Shown here one piece after another: positions 55,795 to 64,000 of a DNA stretch of 64,000 nt. The number at the start of each line of letters is the position of its first letter. Positions within the stretch are counted from its first letter, which is position 1. The notes under the pieces are model-generated. The model ran no database searches and had not been told where the DNA came from. It saw nothing but the letters and a program-made list of their open reading frames with translations. Source of the DNA: Halochromatium sp. (GTDB lineage Bacteria > Pseudomonadota > Gammaproteobacteria > Chromatiales > Chromatiaceae); assembly GCA_010912705.1 (NCBI GenBank), contig POWB01000014.1, positions 1 to 64,000 of the forward strand, written 5' to 3'. A program made the translations under genes and the position numbers.

Positions 55795-58071
55795 CTAACG
55801 CAGCGAAAAATCCTCGTGCTGCAAGGTCAAGTTGGGATTGTAGGCCGGATCAAGTCGCAGCCGACGGCCCCAGCGTCGCTGCATCCAAGCCAGTTCCGCG
55901 CCGAAGCGTGCCTGCTTCGCTGGCGAATCATCGGCGCCGCGTGACGCCGACTCATGATGATAAAGCTCGGCATAGGGCGTCCATAGGTTGCGATAGCCTG
56001 CGTCGCGGACCCGCAGGCAGAAGTCGACATCATTAAACGAGACCGGCAGGTGCTCGGCATCAAAGCCGCCGACCTGCATGAACAGCTCGCGACGCACCAG
56101 CAGGCAGGCGGCGGTGACGGCGGAGAGATTCTGCGTCAGCTGCAGTCGCCCAAAGTAGCCGTGCTCGGCACGATGAAAGAACTTGTGTGCATGTCCAGCC
56201 ACACCGCCAATCCCGAGAATGACTCCGGCGTGCTGGACCCGCTCATCCGGGAATAGCAGCTTGGCGCCCACGCAGCCGATCTCCGGGCGCAGTGCCTGGC
56301 TGACCAGCTCGCTGAGCCAATCGGCGTTGATCGGGGTAACGTCATTATTCAGCAGTAATAGCAATTCGCCGCTAGCCTCCGCGGCGGCGGCGTTGACGAT
56401 CGCCGAGAAGTTGAACGGATGCGGCCAATCTAAGACGCGAACGCGCGGATGTTGCTGCACCTCTTCGAGATAGCCGAGCGTCGCTTGGCAACGGCTGTCG
56501 TTATCGATGATCAGCATCTCAAGCGCTGGGTAGTCGGTGCGCTCCAGGACGGCATCAACACAGGGTGCTAACAGGTCGAGCCGATCGCGTGTTGGCAGCA
56601 GTACCGAGACCAGTGGTCGCCTTGGCGGGAGTGCCCAGCGTACTCGATAGCTGTTTGGAAAAGGACCGGGTTCGGCGCTAGCCTCGGGATGGGTTGTCGC
56701 AAGATGCGCGCGCAGACTGCTGAGGCCGGCGACGCTGGTCTCCGGTTTATGCCTAGGATCGGTGGCGGTGGAGCCCTCGATAGCGCGCCAATGATAGAGA
56801 ATGCGCGGGATATGTACGATCGCTGCGGGATCAGCGATCTGGCGCCAGGCGCGTAGCAGTAGGTCGTGATCCTGGCTGCCGTTGACCTCGCTTCGTAAGC
56901 CGCCGAGCTTACGCAGTAAGCGGGTTCGGTAGACGGCGAGATGATTGACGTAGTTTTGCGCGAGCGCGAGGTCTGGGTTCCAGTCCGGCTTGAAATGCGG
57001 CTCGAAGCGCTCGCCCGTCTGGTCGATCTTGTCCTCGTCGCTATAGAAGAGATAGGCGTTCGGGTGCCGGCTGAAGGCGCGGGCGACCTGGTAGAGCGCA
57101 TGGGGTGCGAGGCAGTCGTCATGATCGAGGAAACCGGTCAGCTCGCCACGCGCCGCGGCGAGCGCTTGGTTGCTGGCGGCTGCAATGCCGTGGTTGCGCG
57201 CGCAGAAGTGGACCTCGATACGCGCATCTGCATCGCTCAGCCTTGTCAGCAGCGCCTTGGTTTCAGTGCGTGTCGAGCCATCATCGGCGATGCAGAGCTG
57301 CCAATCGGGGTAGGTCTGAGCACGGACTGAGTTGATGCAGGCGCTTAGCCAGTCGGGTGCTGTGTTGAAGGTCGGTAGTAGGATCGAGATCAGTGGTTGG
57401 CAATGGAGCTTTGCTAGCAGACGCTGAACCTGTGCCGGCGCCGGTTGCCTGGGCTCGGCCTGAGCAAGCCAGTTGCGATAGCTCTGCGGCGCCTGCCGTG
57501 ACGGATGATGGTGGCTCGGGAAGGTCTGCGCGTATTCATCGAGCGCCACTGTCAACCAATGCTGATGGACCTGTTGAGCCTTTTGTTTCAGCTGTTGGCG
57601 CAATGCTGATGCCGAGGGCGCCAGTGTGCGATAGCGATGTCGGATGAGTCGCCGGAGCAGGCGATCTTGGGCAAAGAAGGGTGGCAGCCAGGCGATGCGA
57701 AAGTGCAGGATCGAGAACGGGCCAGGGCGATCGAGGGGATCGAAGCGGAGGTTGCGCAAGCGGCGGGGCACCTGGAACAGTCGCTTTGCAATCTTGCCGC
57801 CGGGGCTGCTCAGTGGCATGCAGTGGGCCTCATCGAAGCCGTCTCCGGTGTCGAGATAGAGCTGGCTCGAGGCCTGTGTCCATGGGTGTTTGAGCCCGAT
57901 CTCGAGCATGTACCAGCCAGGCAGCAGCCGGCCCTTGCAGACCAGAAACTGGGGATCATCGCCAGTCGCGATCCAGTCGAATGGCTGCTCGGGCGCGGCC
58001 GGCTCAAGCTGCTCGAGAGGGCGCAGAGGCTGCGCGCGGGAACCTTGCAGCCAACGCATTAGGGCTGTCAC
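55795..58071 (-). CDS. Glycosyltransferase with two GT2 domains
   Basis: ISILLPTFNTAPDWLSACINSVRAQTYPDWQLCIADDGSTRT and VSVLLPTRDRLDLLAPCVDAVLERTDYPALEMLIIDNDS; NNDVTPINADWLSELVSQAL. Confidence 0.92.
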   Translation of the reverse strand: MTALMRWLQGSRAQPLRPLEQLEPAAPEQPFDWIATGDDPQFLVCKGRLLPGWYMLEIGLKHPWTQASSQLYLDTGDGFDEAHCMPLSSPGGKIAKRLFQVPRRLRNLRFDPLDRPGPFSILHFRIAWLPPFFAQDRLLRRLIRHRYRTLAPSASALRQQLKQKAQQVHQHWLTVALDEYAQTFPSHHHPSRQAPQSYRNWLAQAEPRQPAPAQVQRLLAKLHCQPLISILLPTFNTAPDWLSACINSVRAQTYPDWQLCIADDGSTRTETKALLTRLSDADARIEVHFCARNHGIAAASNQALAAARGELTGFLDHDDCLAPHALYQVARAFSRHPNAYLFYSDEDKIDQTGERFEPHFKPDWNPDLALAQNYVNHLAVYRTRLLRKLGGLRSEVNGSQDHDLLLRAWRQIADPAAIVHIPRILYHWRAIEGSTATDPRHKPETSVAGLSSLRAHLATTHPEASAEPGPFPNSYRVRWALPPRRPLVSVLLPTRDRLDLLAPCVDAVLERTDYPALEMLIIDNDSRCQATLGYLEEVQQHPRVRVLDWPHPFNFSAIVNAAAAEASGELLLLLNNDVTPINADWLSELVSQALRPEIGCVGAKLLFPDERVQHAGVILGIGGVAGHAHKFFHRAEHGYFGRLQLTQNLSAVTAACLLVRRELFMQVGGFDAEHLPVSFNDVDFCLRVRDAGYRNLWTPYAELYHHESASRGADDSPAKQARFGAELAWMQRRWGRRLRLDPAYNPNLTLQHEDFSLR

Positions 58072-58166
58072 GGGTTAGCTCGATGGCTGGAGCCTATGTG
58101 CACGGCGGTTGCCCGGCGCCGGTGCCTTGCGACAGGCCGGCGCCAAGGTGAGCGACCTAGGCTTGA

Positions 58167-59054
58167 TCAGCGTGCCGCTTGCAGTGCCGCGATGCGCTCA
58201 GCGAGCGGCGGATGGCTGGCGAACAAGGCCATGAAGCCCTGCGCGATCTTGCCGGAGATGCCGAATGCCGCAAACTCGCCGGCCGGCAGGTCGCGCGGCT
58301 CATGCACCCGCTGTAAGGCCTGCAGCGCCGAGATCATCTTCTCGCGTCCAGCAAGACTGGCGCCACCGGCATCGGCGCGGTATTCGCGGAAGCGCGAGAA
58401 CCACATCACGATCATCGACGCCAGCACCGAGAGCAGGATCTCGGCGAGGATGCTGACGACGAAATAGCCAATGCCATAGCCTTCCTCGTTCTTGAATACC
58501 ACACGGTCGACGGTGTGGCCGATCACGCGTGCCAGGAAGACAACGAAGGTGTTGACCACACCCTGGATCAGTGCCAGCGTCACCATGTCACCATTGGCGA
58601 CATGGCTGATCTCGTGGCCGACCACGGCCTCGACCTCATCTTTGCTCATGTGCTGCAGCAGGCCGGTGCTCACCGCGACGAGGGCATCGTTCTTGTTCCA
58701 GCCGGTGGCGAAGGCGTTCGGATCGGGCTGGTCGAAGATGCCGACCTCGGGCATGCGGATGCCAGCCTGCTCGGACTGGCGGCGGACCAGGTCGATGAGC
58801 CAGTGCTCGAACGGCGTCGAGGGCTGCTCGATGATCTGCACCCCCATCGAGCGCTTGGCCATCCACTTCGAGATGAACAGCGAGATCAACGAGCCCGAGA
58901 AGCCGATCACGGCGGCGAAGACGAGCAGGGCGCCGAGATTCAGGTCGACATTGTTGGCGGCCAGCAGGCCGTTGATGCCGAGCAGATTGAAGACGATGCT
59001 GATGACGACGAGCACCGCGATGTTGGTGCCCAAGAATAAAAGGATGCGCATCAT
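58167..59054 (-). CDS. htpX: Membrane zinc metalloprotease HtpX
   Basis: [63 protein letters not shown]. Confidence 0.97.
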   Translation of the reverse strand: MMRILLFLGTNIAVLVVISIVFNLLGINGLLAANNVDLNLGALLVFAAVIGFSGSLISLFISKWMAKRSMGVQIIEQPSTPFEHWLIDLVRRQSEQAGIRMPEVGIFDQPDPNAFATGWNKNDALVAVSTGLLQHMSKDEVEAVVGHEISHVANGDMVTLALIQGVVNTFVVFLARVIGHTVDRVVFKNEEGYGIGYFVVSILAEILLSVLASMIVMWFSRFREYRADAGGASLAGREKMISALQALQRVHEPRDLPAGEFAAFGISGKIAQGFMALFASHPPLAERIAALQAAR

Positions 59055-59333
59055 GGTGATTAGACCTCGACGAGTATAAGAATTGTCGGTCAGGCGTTCC
59101 GATCGCGCCCAGGCGCTGCATCCATGCGCCTTGATCTCCGTTGTGTGGAGAGCAGAGGTGATGCCTGACAGCTGGCGGCAAAGCCTGAAAACCGCGCTAA
59201 ACATGCATGCTTTGTAGGGATTTGACAAGGTGCCGATCGCATGGGCGTTTCAGCATCCTCGCCCATCTCGCCCCGCTGTGATTTCTTGCTAGACAAACGC
59301 GCGCGATCGACTTAATATAACGGGCTCGATGAC

Positions 59334-59409
59334 GGGGCCATAGCTCAGCTGGGAGAGCGCAACACTGGCAGTGTTGAGGTCGGCGGTTCGATCCCGCCTG
59401 GCTCCACCA
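59334..59409 (+). tRNA. tRNA-Ala (GGC)
   Basis: ggggcca...tggctcc acceptor stem, anticodon loop ctGGCag, T-arm ggttcgatccc, encoded CCA. Confidence 0.95.
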
Positions 59410-59488
59410 ATTTTGAAAGGATTCGGCATATTTGCCCTGCTCTGAGCGCGAAGAGCAAGTGACCGGTTTTTTTACATAGACTGCCTCC

Positions 59489-59564
59489 GTCCCCATCGTC
59501 TAGAGGCCTAGGACATCGCCCTTTCACGGCGGCAACCGGGGTTCGAATCCCCGTGGGGACGCCA
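59489..59564 (+). tRNA. tRNA-Glu (TTC)
   Basis: gtccccatcgtctagaggcctaggac..., anticodon loop ctTTCac, T-arm ggttcgaatcc, encoded CCA. Confidence 0.96.
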
Positions 59565-59573
59565 AATAGAGCA

Positions 59574-59609
59574 ACGGGCTAGCTGAGCAATCGGCTAGCC
59601 CGTTTTTTT
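59574..59609 (+). terminator. Rho-independent terminator after tRNA-Glu
   Basis: acgggctagc-tgagcaatcg-gctagcccgt followed by a T run. Confidence 0.9.
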
Positions 59610-59863
59610 GTCGAATCGACATTGGCCAAGATGACAACCCAATTGTTGCTGGCGCTTGCGAGCTGGCTGCGCCGGCCAGGCTTGCCGAGCTATCTGAACT
59701 GGCTCAAGGTGCGGGCCTGCGGCATGGCGATGCCGAGATCGCGGCCAATGTCGAGCGTCGCGTTGGCGAGGTGGAACTGGTGGTGTCGGTTTGAGGCTTC
59801 TTCGGGTAGTCTCGAGCAGACGTCCTCATAAGATTATCAGTCAGATGATGAGGAACCATCGCT

Positions 59864-60826
59864 ATGGCATTGGGGCAACGTGTCTCTCTAGTCCTCGGCA
59901 GTGGCGGCGCACGAGGGCTGACGCACATCGGCATCATCCAATGGCTAGAAGCGCAGGGCTACCGGATCGAGTCCATCGCCGGCTGTTCGATGGGGGCGTT
60001 GGTCGGTGGTATTCATGCCGCCGGCAAGCTCGACCGCTATCGCGACTGGGTCTGTGCGCTGCGACGCACCGATGTGTTGCGCTTTCTTGATCTCGCCTTT
60101 CATTCGTCAGGCCTGATTAAGGGCGATCGGATCATGGACCGTCTGCGCGAGATGGTGGGTGAGCACGACATCGAGCAGCTACCGATCACCTACACCGCGG
60201 TCGCGACCGATATCGAGCGTCAGCGCGAGGTCTGGATCACCAAGGGCCCGCTCTTCGATGCGATCCGCGCCTCGATTGCGGTGCCGACGGTGTTCACGCC
60301 GCATCGCTACCTCGGTCTCACCTTGGTCGATGGTGGCTTGCTGAATCCGGTGCCGATCGCGCCCACCTTTCGTGATCTCACCGATCTGACCATCGCCGTG
60401 AACCTGAACGGCGATCCCGAGGATGCGCCAAGGTCAACCGCGACTCCCGCTCCCAGTCCTGCTTCCGCGTCTAAGACGTCGTCTAACCAAAACCGGGATG
60501 ATGACCTCCGCGGACGCATCCTCGAGTTCTTGGATGGTATCGGCGAGAGCCTGAAATCCGATGATGAGGAGACCCGCGAGCTGGGGATGTTCGAGCTGAT
60601 GAGTCGTTCGTTCGAGACCATGCAGAATGCGATCTCGGCGATGAAGCTCGCCGTTTATGCGCCGGATGTGCTGATCAACGTTCCACGCGATGTTTGCGAC
60701 GCGCACGAGTTTCATCGCGCGCGCGAGCTCATCGGGATTGGCTATCGGCTGGCTGAGCGAGCGATGGCGGACGCGCCTCAATACCGATACGCCGACTCGA
60801 TTCGACCTCCTGTCGGCACACTCTAG
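59864..60826 (+). CDS. Patatin-like phospholipase family protein (RssA-like)
   Basis: VSLVLGSGGARGLTHIGIIQWLE, SIAGCSMGALVGG, DGGLLNPVP. Confidence 0.93.
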   Translation: MALGQRVSLVLGSGGARGLTHIGIIQWLEAQGYRIESIAGCSMGALVGGIHAAGKLDRYRDWVCALRRTDVLRFLDLAFHSSGLIKGDRIMDRLREMVGEHDIEQLPITYTAVATDIERQREVWITKGPLFDAIRASIAVPTVFTPHRYLGLTLVDGGLLNPVPIAPTFRDLTDLTIAVNLNGDPEDAPRSTATPAPSPASASKTSSNQNRDDDLRGRILEFLDGIGESLKSDDEETRELGMFELMSRSFETMQNAISAMKLAVYAPDVLINVPRDVCDAHEFHRARELIGIGYRLAERAMADAPQYRYADSIRPPVGTL

Positions 60827-60866
60827 ATATGGCTTGTACTACAGGGCGCGGAATTTGACGGATGGC

Positions 60867-63665
60867 TCATCTGTATCGGCGAAGAAATGCATGAATCGCC
60901 TCGCAAACCCTAGCCATCTCCTGGTTGAAGACTGGATATAGACGTGCCTCATCACGCTGATACAGCGTCATGGCGAGAACCTGCAGGCGTTTTGCACCGA
61001 GATTCCCGCTCAACCCCTTGAGGGTGTGCAACTGTTGACCTCTATTCGATATCTCTTGCGCATCCTGATCAAGATTGAAATCCGCATACTCGACCAGAAA
61101 CTGCTTCAAAACCGCCACATAGAGTTCAGTGTTCCCACCCATCAGGGCCAAGGCTGCCTCCACATCGAGACTAGGTAGACCTTCAAGCTGCGGCAACTCG
61201 GCGGTTTCAACGTCAATCGGCACAGCGGGGGTAACTGGCCTGTCCTGCGCTACAGGAGCCGCCGTCACCGGCTCATCAGCAGTTCGCAAATACTGCCCCA
61301 AGATGGCAAATAGGTTCTGCGCCGAGATCGGTTTGCTTAGGTGGGCATTCATGCCCGCTGCCAGTGACCTGGCGACATCCTCTGCGAAGGCGTTGGCCGT
61401 CAGCGCGATGATCGGCGCCTTTACGCCCATAGCACGAAGACGCCGGGTTGCCTCATAGCCGTCCATGATGGGCATCTGCACGTCCATCAGAATCAGGTCA
61501 AAGGCCTTCGCTGCACAGCTGTCTAGCGCCTGCTGACCATTGTCGGCTGTCTCGATGAGCAAGCCGCTGTTGCGCAGGAATCCAAGCAGGATCTCGCGGT
61601 TGATCAGGTTGTCCTCAACCAGCAGCAAACTGTGGCCGGCAAGCGCCGGCGGCTGCTCGTGAAACTGAGGCTGGGACTTAGCGACCCACTGCGCCGCCGC
61701 CTGAACTCGAGGCTCGTGCCCAGACCCAGGCGGACAGGCCACTGCCTCGATCTCGACACTGAAGCAACTGCCCTGCCCAGGCTCACTGGTCACCTCGATC
61801 CGCCCATCCATCAGCCTGATCAGCTGCTGGCTGATGGCTAGCCCTAAGCCGGTGCCACCATAGCGCCGGGTGGTGCTGGTATCGGCCTGGGAAAAAGCCG
61901 CGAACAGGCGTCCCTGCTCATCTGGAGTCATGCCGATGCCGGTATCCTGGACCTCCAAGCGTAGTCGCCCAGGCGCCGGCTGCCGAACGCGCAGGCACAC
62001 CTCGCCGGCCGGGGTGAACTTCACCGCGTTGCTCAACAGATTAGTGAGTACCTGCATCAGGCGAAGGTTATCGCCGAGATAGATCCGCTCTAGCGCGTCG
62101 GGATAGTCGACCAAGAGGGTGAGTCCTTTCTCCTGAGCCGCAACCTCGACCAACTGCATCACCCGCTCGATCAGAGACCGCAGATCAAATGGCGCGCGCT
62201 CAAGTTGCAGCTTGCCGGCTTCCACCTTCGAGAAGTCAAGGATGTCGTTGAGGATGCCGAGCAAGGACTCCGCCGAGGTCTCGATCATCTGCACATAGTT
62301 GCGCTGCTGCGCTTCCAATGGGCCACGCAGCACTAGCTGCGCCATCCCCAGGATGCCCGTCATCGGGGTACGCACCTCATGACTCATGTGGGCGAGGAAC
62401 CGGCTCTTGGTCTCGGTCTCAGCCCGCGCCTCAGCCGCCTGTGCCGCGAGGCGCCGCAGCTCAGTGATACGCTCAGCCAACGCAAACGACAGCAACAACA
62501 TCTCTAAGGCGCTGCCAATCTGCATCGCATAACGGGTCAGGAAGCTAGTCGGCACCAGACCGAGGTTACGCGCTCCTAGCAACGCGGTACCCACTAACAG
62601 GATGGTCCAAGCAATCAGAAAAAAGCGCGCGGAGATCACTCCATTGCGCCATCCCTGCACACCAGCACCAACCGCAAATGCCGGAAACAACAGCCCAGCA
62701 ATGGAGGTTGCCATGGCGTTGAACTGAGGTGGGCTCCAAGGGGCGACGCTGGCCAGGGCACCAAATATGACGGCCCAGAGCAGCAGGATGCGATCAGCCC
62801 AGGGTGCGTAACGACGCGTATCGAGGAAGGTACGCGAGAAGATGGCGCCAAACAGGCCGGTCAGGTTGAAGCCCATCACCGTTGCCAGATTGCCCCAAGC
62901 CGGCCACTGCGGCCATAGTTGAGCAAAAAACAGCCCAGTCCAAGCACCTTGCCCTAGTGCCATCGAGACCACGAACAGCAGGTACCAAAGATAGGGTGGA
63001 TCGCGCAGCGACAGGTAAAGCAGGCCGTTGTAAGCGAGTAGCGCCAAAAGGATGCCAAAATAGAGTCCGAGTGCTAAATCCGACTTCGCCGTCTGCCGCT
63101 GAAAGGCCTCTGGCTGCCAGAGCTGAGTACCAAGCGTGAGGCTGCCTTGATTCTCCAGCCGCAGATAGAGATCTACCGACTTACCCGCGGGCAGTGGGAG
63201 TGGAAAGACGAAGTTGCGATGCTCGATAGGACGCTCGGTGAAGGGGCGCAGATCACCGGCGGAGGCCTGATATAACGGCAGACCGCTAGCGCGATCGACC
63301 AGCGAGACGCGCACCTCATCCAGGGTCGGAAAGGGCAGTTCCAACAGCCGCTTTCCACCCTGCCCCGAGAACAGCGGCACCTTTACCCACCAGACGGAGC
63401 TGTCGTAGCCAAGATTCGGATCGCCACCCAAATCCAGGGCCTGGAACCGCTCCGAACTGATGATGGCATCGAGTTCGAGCGTCCCATCGGGGTCCTCGAG
63501 ATACTGGTAGTGCGGCCCCAACACCAGCCGCTCTTCGGCCGCAACCGACAAATCATCGGCCCGGGCCTCTGACAGAGGCCAGCTGAGCAAGAGCAGCAGC
63601 ATGATGACCGTCAATTCACCGAAATACGATGGGGCTGTGAGCGAACTGAGAGAACCTTGATGCAT
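60867..63665 (-). CDS. Hybrid histidine kinase: 7TMR-DISM extracellular/7TM sensor, HisKA-HATPase, receiver, HPt
   Basis: Signal peptide, 7TM block, FLAHMSHEVRTPMTGILGMAQLV, RYGGTGLGLAIS, DLILMDVQMPIMDGYEATRRLR, HTLKGLSGNLGAKRL. Confidence 0.94.
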   Translation of the reverse strand: MHQGSLSSLTAPSYFGELTVIMLLLLLSWPLSEARADDLSVAAEERLVLGPHYQYLEDPDGTLELDAIISSERFQALDLGGDPNLGYDSSVWWVKVPLFSGQGGKRLLELPFPTLDEVRVSLVDRASGLPLYQASAGDLRPFTERPIEHRNFVFPLPLPAGKSVDLYLRLENQGSLTLGTQLWQPEAFQRQTAKSDLALGLYFGILLALLAYNGLLYLSLRDPPYLWYLLFVVSMALGQGAWTGLFFAQLWPQWPAWGNLATVMGFNLTGLFGAIFSRTFLDTRRYAPWADRILLLWAVIFGALASVAPWSPPQFNAMATSIAGLLFPAFAVGAGVQGWRNGVISARFFLIAWTILLVGTALLGARNLGLVPTSFLTRYAMQIGSALEMLLLSFALAERITELRRLAAQAAEARAETETKSRFLAHMSHEVRTPMTGILGMAQLVLRGPLEAQQRNYVQMIETSAESLLGILNDILDFSKVEAGKLQLERAPFDLRSLIERVMQLVEVAAQEKGLTLLVDYPDALERIYLGDNLRLMQVLTNLLSNAVKFTPAGEVCLRVRQPAPGRLRLEVQDTGIGMTPDEQGRLFAAFSQADTSTTRRYGGTGLGLAISQQLIRLMDGRIEVTSEPGQGSCFSVEIEAVACPPGSGHEPRVQAAAQWVAKSQPQFHEQPPALAGHSLLLVEDNLINREILLGFLRNSGLLIETADNGQQALDSCAAKAFDLILMDVQMPIMDGYEATRRLRAMGVKAPIIALTANAFAEDVARSLAAGMNAHLSKPISAQNLFAILGQYLRTADEPVTAAPVAQDRPVTPAVPIDVETAELPQLEGLPSLDVEAALALMGGNTELYVAVLKQFLVEYADFNLDQDAQEISNRGQQLHTLKGLSGNLGAKRLQVLAMTLYQRDEARLYPVFNQEMARVCEAIHAFLRRYR

Positions 63666-63909
63666 TTACAATTCTTCATCAATTTCAGAATACGGCATCT
63701 GCTGATAGAGCGGACGCCGCTGAGAGGCATGGCTGTTCAGGCCGATCGCGCGCGGTACCTGTTGGCAGCGTTCATTGGCCACGCTGTCATCTGCTAGGCT
63801 AGCAGCAGTGCTGATCCTTACCTTAAGGTCATCCCAATCATTTCGAGCGCATCTCGCCAGCTTGAGACAGGTTTCATTAGTGCTAAAACCCAGTGCACGC
63901 GCTCACCGC

Positions 63910-64000
63910 ATGATCATCATGGATACTGAACGGCATCTCATCTCCAACCTCAGCACTAGCACCCAGACGCTGCTCGAGCATCTGCCGATTGGCATGGCCA
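63910..64000 (+). CDS. N-terminal fragment of a sensor-like protein (possible PAS domain), truncated by window end
   Basis: MIIMDTERHLISNLSTSTQTLLEHLPIGMA; the LLEHLPIGMA motif is typical of a PAS N-terminus. Confidence 0.4.
   Translation, partial: MIIMDTERHLISNLSTSTQTLLEHLPIGMA

Noticed and set aside
59286-59320. Promoter upstream of tRNA-Ala (tagaca...taatat)
   Set aside because: Match to consensus is weak; not listed as a feature

Overview
High-GC bacterial chromosome window, probably a gammaproteobacterium; purple-sulfur-type Chromatiales is an inference only. It has four broad zones. (1) 157-16783, all on +: part of a type III secretion (T3SS) locus. It encodes three EspA/SseB-like secreted paralogues, a SycD/LcrH-type chaperone, YopB/SseC- and YopD-like translocators, a 515-aa candidate effector with two CesT-like chaperones, and SctD, needle, SctI, SctJ, SctK and SctL. 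It runs directly into a translationally overlapping module of STAS antagonist, RsbW-like kinase, orphan NMT1/THI5-type periplasmic binding protein and Cache-HAMP-SpoIIE phosphatase. This is the best candidate for an undescribed system: a partner-switching circuit with a solute-binding input, physically fused to a T3SS operon. The sctN, sctC, sctV and sctQRSTU genes are not in the window. (2) 16.8-38.6 kb, mostly housekeeping: CFA-like methyltransferase, SLC13/TrkA-C transporter, globin, rmlBAC, RelA, Uma2, DUF1015, orphan solute-binding protein, ybbA/ybbP/tesA, SQR-like flavoprotein, rpsF-rpsR-rplI. (3) 38.8-58.1 kb: sucA/sucB, then a surface polysaccharide island with sulfotransferase, several large glycosyltransferases, KpsC and KpsS. 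(4) 58.2-64.0 kb: HtpX, tRNA-Ala, tRNA-Glu, patatin-like protein, 7TMR-DISM hybrid histidine kinase, and a truncated PAS-like ORF. Short tandem repeats recur, including inside otherwise conserved genes (relA, DUF1015, sucB). Family calls come from reading translated sequence by eye; no database search was run.
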